From positions 1-12,826 of the forward strand of contig JAEYHP010000171.1 of assembly GCA_023409435.1 (NCBI GenBank): a stretch of 12,826 nt of DNA, given 5' to 3'. Of this stretch, positions 1-6,997 are shown one piece after another. Position 1 is the first letter of the stretch. Each line of letters opens with the position of its first letter. A program made the position numbers and the translations under genes. The notes beneath the pieces were generated by a model. The model worked only from the letters and a program-made list of their open reading frames with translations. It was not told the DNA's origin and searched no databases. The DNA comes from Bacillota bacterium. GTDB lineage: Bacteria > Bacillota > Clostridia > Christensenellales > CAG-138.

Positions 1-54
1 CGCTATGAGGATGCGGCAGAGCTGGTCCGATACGCGCTTGCAAAAGATAATTAG
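1..54 (+). CDS. C-terminal end of an unidentified protein (partial)
   Basis: Frame 1 is open from the first base to a TAG at 52-54 and encodes 17 residues, RYEDAAELVRYALAKDN. A terminator-like hairpin follows 16 bases later, which supports a real gene end. The fragment reads as an amphipathic helix and is too short to assign to a family. The gene starts outside the window. Confidence 0.6.
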   Translation, partial: RYEDAAELVRYALAKDN

Positions 55-70
55 TATTCTTTCGTGATAT

Positions 71-107
71 GCGCCCGGGGCTGTCTGGCTCCGGGCGTTC
101 GTCTTTT
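71..107 (+). terminator. Rho-independent terminator of the upstream gene
   Basis: The arm GCCCGGGG (73-80) pairs with CTCCGGGC (89-96) through one G-U pair, around an 8-base loop. C72-G97 extends the stem. The run GTCTTTT follows. It sits just after the stop codon at 52-54. Confidence 0.75.
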
Positions 108-226
108 GGGATCATATCTGATATGAATGTTTCTTTGGATTTTGAATACAAATCATTGGAACATATTTGCTCCCTATAAGTTGAAAACATGTGGTTTCAA
201 ATTTAGAAAGATATAGGAGCCGTTCT

Positions 227-1177
227 ATGAGAGCAATGTGCAAACAGGACGCCACAGGGGGATTAACCGACATCCCCGGAATCTTGGTTGGGAACGCAGA
301 GGATGCGAGCTGCCGCACAGGATGTACGGTGATACTTTGCCCTGAAGGCGCAGTTCCTGGAGTGGCGGTGACGGGGGGCAATCCGGGGACCTTGCTGACC
401 GACGCCATACGCCCCGGCGCCAAGGAAAATGTAGTGCGTGCAATCCTTCTGACAGGCGGGAGTACTTTTGGGCTGCCCGCAGTAGGAGGAGTAATGCGTT
501 GGCTTGTGGAGAATGTTGCAGAGGAGGCGCACATTGTGCCTGCGGCAGTGATCTATGATCTTACTTTCGCCAAAGGAGTAAGGCCTCCGGATGCAGCTAT
601 GGCGTATGCCGCCTGCCGATCAGCCAATGCCGGGCCAATATCCGAAGGAAATATAGGTGCCGGAGCGGGCGCAACCGTAGGCAAGTTTTATGGACATCCA
701 ATGAAAGGCGGGCTTGGTACAGCCTCTATTCATATTCCCGGCGGCCCAGTGGTAGCAGTCCTTGCCATAGTCAATCCTCTTGGAGATGTATGGGACGAAG
801 GTCATATTGTTGTAGGCGCGCTGTGCCCAAACGGGACCTTTGTGAATCAAACGGAGGCAATGCTAAATGGTATTCCGTCGCCGCTATTTCTGGAGTCTGT
901 GAACACCACAATCGCCGTGGTGGCTACTACAGCACGTCTAACCAGAGCAGAGGCAAGCAGAGTCGCAACGCTCGCCCATGATGGAATGGCCCGGGCTATT
1001 TCGCCCATCCATACGCAATGGGACGGAGATACGATCTTCTGTCTGGCTCTTGGTTCGGAACCCAATCACCTCACCGGCGACGCTGCAATTACTGTCTTAG
1101 GCACAGCCGCTGCGGTGGCAATAGAAGAGGCCATTGTTCGGGGTGCGCTGGCAGCACAGCCCAAATCTTACAGATAA
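227..1177 (+). CDS. P1-family (S58/DmpA-NylC) self-processing peptidase or amidase
   Basis: A 316-residue N-terminal-nucleophile hydrolase of the L-aminopeptidase/D-esterase family. Known members cut themselves into two chains and then hydrolyse N-terminal peptide, amide or beta-peptide bonds. The family core is clear: TDIPGILVGN near the start, TGGSTFGL, GNIGAGAGATVGK and GGLGTASI. The expected cleavage point is N226|T227 in VNTTIAVVATT, as in NylC (Asn-Thr) rather than DmpA (Gly-Ser). The other NylC active-site residues have counterparts: Y110, K153, N183, D266 and D268 (DGDT). I chose the ATG at 227 because AGGAG lies 7 bases upstream; the in-frame GTG at 191 has no comparable site. There is no signal peptide, so it is probably cytosolic. 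It converges on the sulfotransferase-like gene with a 24-base gap. The substrate cannot be read from sequence. Confidence 0.9.
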   Translation: MRAMCKQDATGGLTDIPGILVGNAEDASCRTGCTVILCPEGAVPGVAVTGGNPGTLLTDAIRPGAKENVVRAILLTGGSTFGLPAVGGVMRWLVENVAEEAHIVPAAVIYDLTFAKGVRPPDAAMAYAACRSANAGPISEGNIGAGAGATVGKFYGHPMKGGLGTASIHIPGGPVVAVLAIVNPLGDVWDEGHIVVGALCPNGTFVNQTEAMLNGIPSPLFLESVNTTIAVVATTARLTRAEASRVATLAHDGMARAISPIHTQWDGDTIFCLALGSEPNHLTGDAAITVLGTAAAVAIEEAIVRGALAAQPKSYR

Positions 1178-1201
1178 CAAGTTTCCCTGCCACGCTCCAT
1201 A

Positions 1202-2680
1202 TCAGCAGATAATGCGGGACCTTCCGATGACCCGGCCAAATCTGTCCAATGCAAGAATTTGAAAATATCGCCCGGTTGAATTGACATCAATCCGGGTTTC
1301 AAACCCGGTACGCGGAGTGCACGGCGAAGCCACCGATAGCCGGTTGCGTTCCTGGCCACTCAGTATCTGCCATGCGGCGGTTTGAGTAGATCCGTTCCAG
1401 GATGCAAAAACAAGCGTATGTTTGCCAAGGCGCTTTACAGCAATACTTGGAGGATCAAGCGGCAGGCCGATCCACCGGTTTTTAAACGCCCGGTAGGATA
1501 TATTTTGATTGGAAAACCGAAGATTGTATAAAAAATTCCTGGATGGATTTTGTGCGGTATTTCCTTCATTAAAAAATTCAGAGACATAGGGCTCCTGCCC
1601 CCACCCGACAAACTGATTTCCGTTTGGCAGTTCCTGAACATTTCCCTGGCTTGCAACAAACAGCGCGGGGTCGTGGTAGTAGGTCCGGTCTACGCTTGCA
1701 ATCCTGTTTTTAAAATTGAGTTTTAAAATCAAGCCCCGCGCCGGCCCTTGCGGAGGAGAAGTCGAGGAGGCGCAGCAGGCATCGTCAAACAAGCTTACTC
1801 TATTGCCGGCCCGATAACGCGCATCGTGCTGCCATGAGAAGTGAGCGTTTGGGCCAAAGGCAAAGTCGCTTTGTTTGCCGCCAAGCTGCCAAATGATATC
1901 CCCCGTTTTTTTATCAACATTGTAAATCGCCCACATGTTGCGCATGCTGATGAGCAACGTGTTGTTTGGCCCCTCTTCTACTGAATTTACATGAAAGCAA
2001 TCCCATATATTATTGGTGCTTGTCGCATCTGAGGCAGGCACCATGGAGTCGGCAGGGTTTACATGATCAAGCACATTCCAAAAGAAAAGAAGCCTGCCGG
2101 TTTCAATATCCACTTCCTGAATGGAGTAGTTATCAAAATAGCCGTCAGCCGGGCCGCCATATGGCGTCAAATTTGCTCGCACCTGCTTGATGGCAGTAAA
2201 CAAAGCGCTATTTCTCTTGGTGATCAGAAACTCATGAACATCAGCGGTATATCCCTTCTGCGCATATATTTTTTTAATAACATGGTAATTCTGATTCAGC
2301 ATTTGAAAAAATGCTCCGGGTTCGGGATCTCCTGCCGGAAGATTGGGGTTTTGGGTTTGGGTTCCTGATATCGTTCCTTGCCACATCGTCAGAACCGGCT
2401 TGCCAAGATAGGCCTGCGTTCTAAAATCGGTGTTTTGCATATATCTATTTGGAAGCGGCCTGAACCACACCGGATTCCCGGCTTGATCCATAATCAATGA
2501 TCCTGTCTGTCCAATCATTGTTTCCCCATACGCAGTGTACGGCGCAACGAATACCAGGCCGGAAGCTACCCCCGGTCTGTTCACATTGATTGTTACCTTC
2601 ATAGGATGCAGTGCTGGAGCTGAAACAAAATTCCACACCCCAGCGCCCGGGTTATTTTGAAACGAACTTGCCGTTCTCAT
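1202..2680 (-). CDS. Arylsulfotransferase-like (ASST) beta-propeller protein
   Basis: A 492-residue protein resembling the Arylsulfotran_2 family. ASST enzymes move sulfate from one phenolic ester to another through a sulfo-histidine. Propeller-like repeats run from about residue 40 to 400: SLIMDQAGNPVWFRPL, NVDKKTGDIIWQLGG and GNVQELPNGNQFVGWG. Conserved histidines typical of the family are H149 (DVHEF), H230 (DCFHVNSVE) and H285 (SWQHDAR). Residues about 408-492 look like a small Fn3/Ig-like domain. The start ATG has a GGGGAG site 8 bases upstream. The N-terminus is polar with no hydrophobic segment, so there is no classical secretion signal, unlike periplasmic AssT. By eye the gene is more AT-rich than the genes downstream, which may hint at transfer. 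The family call is good; a sulfotransferase activity is not proven. Confidence 0.82.
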   Translation of the reverse strand: MRTASSFQNNPGAGVWNFVSAPALHPMKVTINVNRPGVASGLVFVAPYTAYGETMIGQTGSLIMDQAGNPVWFRPLPNRYMQNTDFRTQAYLGKPVLTMWQGTISGTQTQNPNLPAGDPEPGAFFQMLNQNYHVIKKIYAQKGYTADVHEFLITKRNSALFTAIKQVRANLTPYGGPADGYFDNYSIQEVDIETGRLLFFWNVLDHVNPADSMVPASDATSTNNIWDCFHVNSVEEGPNNTLLISMRNMWAIYNVDKKTGDIIWQLGGKQSDFAFGPNAHFSWQHDARYRAGNRVSLFDDACCASSTSPPQGPARGLILKLNFKNRIASVDRTYYHDPALFVASQGNVQELPNGNQFVGWGQEPYVSEFFNEGNTAQNPSRNFLYNLRFSNQNISYRAFKNRWIGLPLDPPSIAVKRLGKHTLVFASWNGSTQTAAWQILSGQERNRLSVASPCTPRTGFETRIDVNSTGRYFQILALDRFGRVIGRSRIIC

Positions 2681-2728
2681 TTACATTTCTCCCCACTCAA
2701 GCTATGAGCAATATATTTTAATAACTAT

Positions 2729-2737
2729 TGCTATAAT
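2729..2737 (+). promoter_or_regulatory. Extended -10 element, candidate upstream promoter for the hydrolase
   Basis: TGC followed by a perfect TATAAT (2732-2737) forms an extended -10 element. No good -35 box lies 17 bases upstream. Transcripts would carry a leader of about 120 bases before the ATG at 2864. The TATAAT shares bases with the minus-strand -10. Confidence 0.35.
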
Positions 2738-2762
2738 ATGAGATCACTTTTAGTCTTGTGAA
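2733..2762 (-). promoter_or_regulatory. Sigma-A-type promoter for the ASST-like gene
   Basis: Read on the minus strand, TTCACA (2757-2762) is followed after 18 bases by TATTAT (2733-2738). Each hexamer matches the consensus at 5 of 6 bases. The start codon lies about 50 bases downstream. It overlaps a plus-strand promoter candidate. Confidence 0.5.
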
Positions 2763-2784
2763 TTGAAAGGCATGCCCTTACAAT
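2756..2784 (+). promoter_or_regulatory. Candidate promoter for the alpha/beta hydrolase
   Basis: TTGTGA (2756-2761) and TACAAT (2779-2784) are 17 bases apart, with 4 of 6 and 5 of 6 consensus matches. The -35 box lies on the same bases as the minus-strand -35 box of the ASST-like gene. Confidence 0.4.
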
Positions 2785-2826
2785 ATTCCAAGTATGGGGA
2801 ACAATAACATCTGACGATGACATCTG

Positions 2827-2835
2827 TGCTATACT
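2827..2835 (+). promoter_or_regulatory. Extended -10 element next to the hydrolase start
   Basis: TGC plus TATACT (2830-2835) makes an extended -10 element, giving a leader of about 20 bases before the ATG at 2864 and its AGGAGG site. The same TGCTATACTA string precedes the scaffold operon at 10764. The best upstream -35 is weak. Confidence 0.45.
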
Positions 2836-2863
2836 AATGCCAACCCCATTCAGGAGGAAGACA

Positions 2864-3718
2864 ATGGGACAAGTCAAAATATACAGGGCGGTAGCAAAGC
2901 TAAATTCCCTGAACCTGTTTTTCCTGGATACCAGGACGCAGGGGCCGGTGATCCTCTGCCTGCACGGAAGATGGGGCCGCGCACAGACTTGGCACGCATT
3001 TATGCAGCAGTATGGGAAAGAGTACCGCATCATCGCGCCGGACCAGCGCGGGCACGGCCTGAGCGACAAGCCCGTTTCCCGCTACACGGCGGAAGAAATG
3101 GCGGAGGACGCTGCAGCGCTTCTTGATTATTTGAACATTGAGCGGGTGATACTCGCCGGTCATTCCATGGGAGGCCGTATCGCTGGACATTTTGCAGCCC
3201 TGTATCCTGCGCGCGTCCAGGCTTTGGCAATACTCGATAAGTCCGCGGACGGGCCTGCGGTAAAGGCGTTGTTGCCTCTTGCCGATATCCCGGCAGTTGA
3301 TCCGCTGACAAAGGACTGGCCCATGCCTTTTGCGACGCTGCAGCAGGCGCAGGCCTTTCTCAGGGAATATGCGGACTCCGCGCTGGAACACGAATATTTT
3401 ATGGGGAGCCTCTACGAGGACGAAGCGGGCTACCAGATGAGGTTCAGCGCCCAAGCGATCGCTGCCAACATCGCCCACGAGGAAAGCTGGTACCACCTGC
3501 TGCCGCGCATCCAATGCCCCGTCCTGCTGGTGCGCTCCTCCAGCCATGAGGCGGTACCCGACGAGGCGTATGAAAAAATGCAATCCTTGCTTCAGAATTG
3601 CACCGCACGGGAGATCTCCAACCCCGACCATAACGTCCACCTGAGCAACCCGCCGGAATTCTACGCACATTTTGATGCGTTTCTGAGCAATACTCCCGGC
3701 GGCCGCCCCTCTAAATAA
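2864..3718 (+). CDS. Alpha/beta hydrolase
   Basis: A 284-residue alpha/beta-hydrolase-fold enzyme of unknown substrate. The oxyanion region is LHG (H34-G35). The strand-turn IIAPDQRGHGLSD is typical of the esterase and haloperoxidase-like groups. The nucleophile elbow is GHSMGG with S101. The catalytic histidine is probably H256 in PDHNVHLSNP. The acid is less clear: the expected Asp after strand 7 is replaced by SSSHEAVPDE, so E229 is a candidate. The ATG at 2864 is preferred over the one at 2837 because AGGAGG ends 6 bases before it. There is no signal peptide. The gene stands alone, between the two-way promoter region and the LysM-GH18 pair, so context does not suggest a substrate. Confidence 0.88.
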   Translation: MGQVKIYRAVAKLNSLNLFFLDTRTQGPVILCLHGRWGRAQTWHAFMQQYGKEYRIIAPDQRGHGLSDKPVSRYTAEEMAEDAAALLDYLNIERVILAGHSMGGRIAGHFAALYPARVQALAILDKSADGPAVKALLPLADIPAVDPLTKDWPMPFATLQQAQAFLREYADSALEHEYFMGSLYEDEAGYQMRFSAQAIAANIAHEESWYHLLPRIQCPVLLVRSSSHEAVPDEAYEKMQSLLQNCTAREISNPDHNVHLSNPPEFYAHFDAFLSNTPGGRPSK

Positions 3719-3740
3719 CAGGCAGGCGCCCATATTTAGT

Positions 3741-3770
3741 TCATGTTCTTTCCGGCAGGTTCATAAGATA
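3741..3770 (+). promoter_or_regulatory. Possible sporulation sigma-E/K-like promoter
   Basis: CATAAGATA (3762-3770) fits the CATA-N3-TA pattern of mother-cell sigma factors. TCATGTT (3741-3747) resembles the sigma-E -35 box, 14 bases upstream. It precedes a gene of the spore-lysin SleL/YaaH type, a family known in Bacillus to be made in the mother cell. The consensus is from Bacillus and the match is partial. Confidence 0.3.
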
Positions 3771-3786
3771 GAACAATGGAAAGAAC
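3745..3786 (+). repeat. Inverted repeat (leader stem-loop) before the first LysM-GH18 gene
   Basis: GTTCTTTCC (3745-3753) is the perfect reverse complement of GGAAAGAAC (3778-3786). Inside, GTTC (3759-3762) pairs with GAAC (3771-3774). No T-run follows, so it is not a normal terminator. It ends about 27 bases before the start codon. Confidence 0.5.
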
Positions 3787-3812
3787 GCTTCAGGCAGAAA
3801 TGGGTGATCGCT

Positions 3813-4946
3813 TTGTTTGAATATACCGTACAGCCCGGGGATACGATCTATTCCATTTCCCGTTTGTTTGGCATTACCACCAGCGCCCTGCTCTCCGCCA
3901 ATTCGCAAATCACCGATATCGACAGCATTCTTGCGGGCCAAACGCTGCGTATCCCCGGCACGCATGGCATTCGCCCCACAATCGAGGTAAATGGCTACGC
4001 ATACCCGACCGTAGATGAGACCACCCTCAGAAACGTGCTGTCCTATCTGACGTATCTGAGCATCATCGGCTTTGAGACGAATCCGGACGGCACCATCGTA
4101 TATGCCGACGATACGGCGCTGATCAATACCGCGCTTTTATACCGTGTGGCCCCGCTGATGGTGGTTTCCAACCGTGATAGGTCCGGAAATTATTTGGGTG
4201 CGCTCGCGCATACCCTGCTGATAAGCGCCGACCTGCAGCAAACGCTGATCAAAAATATCATTGCCCATCTGCGGGATGCAAAGTATTACGGGGTGAACAT
4301 CGATTTCTCGGAGCTTTACGCGGAGGATTATGTCCTGTACGCGGCCTTCCTGCAATCATTGACCTCGCAGTTGCATCCGCTTGGCTATATCGTTGTTGTG
4401 GCTCCCAGGATCAATATTCTGCTTGAGCAGCAGGAATTTCTTGAACAAATCAACCGGCTCTACTTCTTCAACGCCCTGATGGATCGCCTGGTCATACGTA
4501 CCACAATATGGACCTGCACCTACGATGAAAGCCGCACGCGGTCCCTTATCGATGACCTGCAGCGGGCTGTGGATTTTGCATCCGATTTGATTTCCAGCAA
4601 TAAAATTCTTCTGACGGTACCCAACTGCTGCTATGACTGGCGGATCACCGACGGCGAAGCAGTCCTCTACCGCTCGCTTTCCCCGGCGCAGGCGGATGAG
4701 CGGTTGATGGAAACCCGTGCAAAAGTGCGCATCGATCCGCAGACTCAGGCGTCCTATTTTTATTACTATGCCGAGGACGGCACGCTGCACCAGGTCTGGT
4801 GCGAAAACGAAACCAATCTGAGAGGACCGCTGGCGCTGGTGAGCACATATAACCTGGGCGGCGTCAGCTTCCGCACGATCGACCGTTTCTCCATGGTAAG
4901 CTACCAGACACTGGGGAGCCTTTACGAAATCCGCAAGGTCGTCTGA
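3813..4946 (+). CDS. LysM plus GH18 (SleL/YaaH-like) protein, copy 1
   Basis: A 377-residue protein. Residues 3-48 are a LysM peptidoglycan-binding domain (YTVQPGDTIYSISRLFGI ... LAGQTLRIP). The rest is a GH18 barrel like that of spore cortex-lytic SleL/YaaH (PLMVVSN, YYGVNIDF, GYIVVVAPR, CCYDW, YNLGGVSF). YaaH-type enzymes have NIDFE, where E is the catalytic acid. Here the motif is NIDFSE, so S166 (4308-4310) takes the Glu place and E167 follows. Near the end, where family members usually have a tryptophan after GVS, this has GVSFRT. I favour a TTG start at 3813, because the copy downstream starts the same way and GGTGATC upstream matches the anti-Shine-Dalgarno tail; a GTG at 3804 is the alternative. 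There is no signal peptide, as in spore-coat lysins. Activity is doubtful. Confidence 0.82.
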   Translation: MFEYTVQPGDTIYSISRLFGITTSALLSANSQITDIDSILAGQTLRIPGTHGIRPTIEVNGYAYPTVDETTLRNVLSYLTYLSIIGFETNPDGTIVYADDTALINTALLYRVAPLMVVSNRDRSGNYLGALAHTLLISADLQQTLIKNIIAHLRDAKYYGVNIDFSELYAEDYVLYAAFLQSLTSQLHPLGYIVVVAPRINILLEQQEFLEQINRLYFFNALMDRLVIRTTIWTCTYDESRTRSLIDDLQRAVDFASDLISSNKILLTVPNCCYDWRITDGEAVLYRSLSPAQADERLMETRAKVRIDPQTQASYFYYYAEDGTLHQVWCENETNLRGPLALVSTYNLGGVSFRTIDRFSMVSYQTLGSLYEIRKVV

Positions 4947-5038
4947 ATGCGGTTGTGTCGCGTTCGACCATTGGCAGATGCCACGACGGCTTTTTGCCGC
5001 TTATGTATGTACGATCCTTTGCGAAAGAGGGATGCGAT

Positions 5039-6184
5039 TTGTTCGACTATACCGTGCAGCCAAATGACACGATCTATTCCATCGCGCGGCTGTTTGGCAT
5101 TACCACCGCGCAATTGCTTTCAGCGAACCCCATACTTCAATATGGCGGCGGCCTCGCCGTCGGCCAGACGCTGCATATTCCGCAGCTTGAGGCCGTGCGC
5201 CCTGTCATTGAGGTAAACGGCGATACTTACCCTACGGTGAGCTACGAAGTATTGTGGAACGCGCTGCCCTATCTCACCTATCTGAGCATACTGAGCTATA
5301 ACGTAAGGCCCGACGGCACGCTCTCCTCCATCGATGATACACAGCTGATCGGGACGGCACGCCAGAGAGGCGTGGCGCCGCTGATGACCGTTACCAATAT
5401 CGACCCGAGTATCGACCCGATTACCGGTTTTTCCGGTGAGCTGACGCACGCTCTGCTTTCGGACGCTGCCCTGTCCCAAACGCTGATCACAAATATCATC
5501 GCAACCCTCAACGGGAAAGATTATTATGGCGTGAACATCAATTTCGCAGAACTGTATTCCAGCGATTATATCGCTTTTGCGGAGTTTCTGAGATCCCTTG
5601 CCACGCAACTGCATCCTTTGAACTATATCGTGGTTGGCAGCCCGAGAATCAGCGTCCTCATTGAGCATCAGACCGCTTTGATTGAGGCAAATTCTTTCTT
5701 TCCCTTCAACAGCAGTCTGGATCGCCTCATACTGCGCACCACCGAGTGGGTATGCACTTACGAGTACCACGAGATGTCGTATATCGATGAACTGCAGGAA
5801 GCGATTGATTTTGCAACCCGGCTCATCTCCAGCCCGAAGGTGCTTTTATCGATACCCGGCTGCTGCTACGATTGGAGGCTGGGGGCGGAGTACAAAGAAC
5901 TTTACCGCCTGCTTTCCTCGGCCCAGGCGGACGCACTGGTTTTAGAGACAGGTGGGGTGTTTCGCATCGACCCGCGCTCCCGAACATCGCATTTTACATA
6001 TTTTACCCAAGACGGCGCGCTTCACGAAGTTCTATGCCAGAGCGATACCAACCTCAGAGCACCGCTTGACCTTGTGGAGGCCTACAACCTCGGCGGCGTA
6101 AGCTTTCATACCATAGAAGACTTTTCCGTCACCAGTTACCAGATGGTCACGGCAGAGTTTGAGATCCGCAACACCTCCCTTTAA
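5039..6184 (+). CDS. LysM plus GH18 (SleL/YaaH-like) protein, copy 2
   Basis: A 381-residue paralogue of the gene just upstream, alike along its whole length and strongest in the LysM domain (YTVQPNDTIYSIARLFGITT). The GH18 motif is further decayed: VNINFAE in place of VNIDFE. N168 replaces the usual Asp and A170 (5546-5548) replaces the catalytic Glu; E171 follows. The TTG at 5039 is chosen because AGAGGG ends 7 bases upstream and the protein then begins MFDYTVQP, matching copy 1. An in-frame GTG at 4955 would add 28 residues unlike anything in copy 1 and lacks a ribosome site. The 92-base gap after copy 1 shows no clear promoter or terminator, so the two may be co-transcribed. It is likely a wall- or spore-binding protein rather than an active glycosidase. 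Confidence 0.82.
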   Translation: MFDYTVQPNDTIYSIARLFGITTAQLLSANPILQYGGGLAVGQTLHIPQLEAVRPVIEVNGDTYPTVSYEVLWNALPYLTYLSILSYNVRPDGTLSSIDDTQLIGTARQRGVAPLMTVTNIDPSIDPITGFSGELTHALLSDAALSQTLITNIIATLNGKDYYGVNINFAELYSSDYIAFAEFLRSLATQLHPLNYIVVGSPRISVLIEHQTALIEANSFFPFNSSLDRLILRTTEWVCTYEYHEMSYIDELQEAIDFATRLISSPKVLLSIPGCCYDWRLGAEYKELYRLLSSAQADALVLETGGVFRIDPRSRTSHFTYFTQDGALHEVLCQSDTNLRAPLDLVEAYNLGGVSFHTIEDFSVTSYQMVTAEFEIRNTSL

Positions 6185-6194
6185 ACGCAAACAA

Positions 6195-6228
6195 ATCCCG
6201 CAACGCATAAGCGTCGCGGGATCTTTTA
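6195..6228. terminator. Bidirectional terminator between LysM-GH18 copy 2 and the peroxiredoxin
   Basis: ATCCCGC (6195-6201) pairs with GCGGGAT (6216-6222), and an inner ACG-CGT adds three pairs after one mismatch. CTTTTATA follows on the plus strand. On the minus strand the stem is followed by TTTGTTTG. It lies between convergent stop codons. Confidence 0.8.
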
Positions 6229-6243
6229 TAAATTAGAATGCGG

Positions 6244-6879
6244 TTACTTCTTATAGCACAGATACCAGGACTCGCACGTCATGCCTTCCGGGCCCATCAT
6301 GCGCTCGAGCATGTCGTGATAGTTGCCCGGCGGGGGCACAACGCCGGGATCCCCGGGCTTCCAGCCCGCGGGGGTGACAAGCCCCGTTTCGTCCGTAAAC
6401 TGAAGCGCCTGCACCACTCTTAGAATTTCCGGTATGCTTCTGCCCGTGGTCATGGGATATGTGAGTATGGCGCGGACTTTCTGCGCTGGATCGATAATGA
6501 ACGTGGAGCGTACCGTCGCTTCCGTGCTCACATCCGGTGCCAGCATCCCGTACAGGCGCGCAACTTCGCCGCGCCGGTCCGCAACGATGGGAAACGGAAT
6601 GCGCATGCCCGAAATCTGGTAGATGCTGTCCACCCACGCAAGGTGGGAGGGGTTGCTGTCTATGCTCAGACCCAAAAGGTAGGTGTTGATTGCGCGAAAC
6701 GCGTTTGCATGCCCCGTAAACGCCAGAAATTCCGTGGTGCATATGGGCGTAAAATCTCCCGGATGCGAAAAGAATACCAGCCACATACCTTTATAGCGAG
6801 ACATATTGACCGGCCCCATGGTGCTATTGGCGCTAAAATCGGGTGCGGACATGCCGATGCGCAAGCAGGATTCTTCCAT
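6244..6879 (-). CDS. Peroxiredoxin, Prx6-like with three cysteines
   Basis: A 211-residue thiol peroxidase that reduces hydrogen peroxide and organic peroxides in the cytosol. The active-site motif is HPGDFTPICTTEF, with T44 and peroxidatic C47; R124 in TVRSTFIIDP is the usual supporting arginine. The long C-terminal arm (WKPGDPGVVPPP onwards) marks the Prx6 group. It holds C202 and C208, six residues apart, as in archaeal peroxiredoxins such as that of Aeropyrum pernix (C50, C207, C213). A resolving role for one of them is therefore likely. The ATG has a GGGGGGAT site just upstream. No reductase gene is next to it, so thioredoxin or rubredoxin-type partners must come from elsewhere. It shares a 183-base upstream region with the divergent lipoprotein gene. 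Confidence 0.93.
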   Translation of the reverse strand: MEESCLRIGMSAPDFSANSTMGPVNMSRYKGMWLVFFSHPGDFTPICTTEFLAFTGHANAFRAINTYLLGLSIDSNPSHLAWVDSIYQISGMRIPFPIVADRRGEVARLYGMLAPDVSTEATVRSTFIIDPAQKVRAILTYPMTTGRSIPEILRVVQALQFTDETGLVTPAGWKPGDPGVVPPPGNYHDMLERMMGPEGMTCESWYLCYKK

Positions 6880-6997
6880 ATTCCATCCCCCCTCGCCTCA
6901 TTGTATGCGGTATACCCCAGGCATTAGCCTTAAAATATCCCCCGTGAAAGAAGGTGCCCTGATATCATGGCCGGTTTGTGAATTTATTCTTACCGCC

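Noticed and set aside
191..226. Upstream GTG start for the P1-family gene
   Set aside because: It has no ribosome site, while the ATG at 227 has AGGAG 7 bases away and gives the normal family N-terminus.
1178..1201. Terminator between the convergent P1 and ASST-like genes
   Set aside because: The 24-base gap holds no hairpin.
2807..2826. ACATCTG direct repeat, 13 bases apart, before the hydrolase
   Set aside because: Two 7-base copies are not enough to claim an operator.
2900..3733. 277-residue open frame on the minus strand over the alpha/beta hydrolase
   Set aside because: Shadow of a clear enzyme gene; the translation is rich in Arg, Gln and Val without any domain pattern.
3745..3786. 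Inverted repeat as terminator of the hydrolase
   Set aside because: The 24-base loop and lack of a T-run do not fit Rho-independent termination.
4972..4999. Small hairpins between the two LysM-GH18 genes as a terminator
   Set aside because: Stems of only 4-5 pairs; the T-run lies in the loop rather than after the stem.
4955..5038. Upstream GTG start for LysM-GH18 copy 2
   Set aside because: It would add 28 residues with no match to copy 1, and a clear ribosome site stands before the TTG at 5039.
5120..5770. 216-residue open frame on the minus strand over LysM-GH18 copy 2
   Set aside because: Antisense shadow of a conserved domain; a similar frame opposite copy 1 simply mirrors its codon use.
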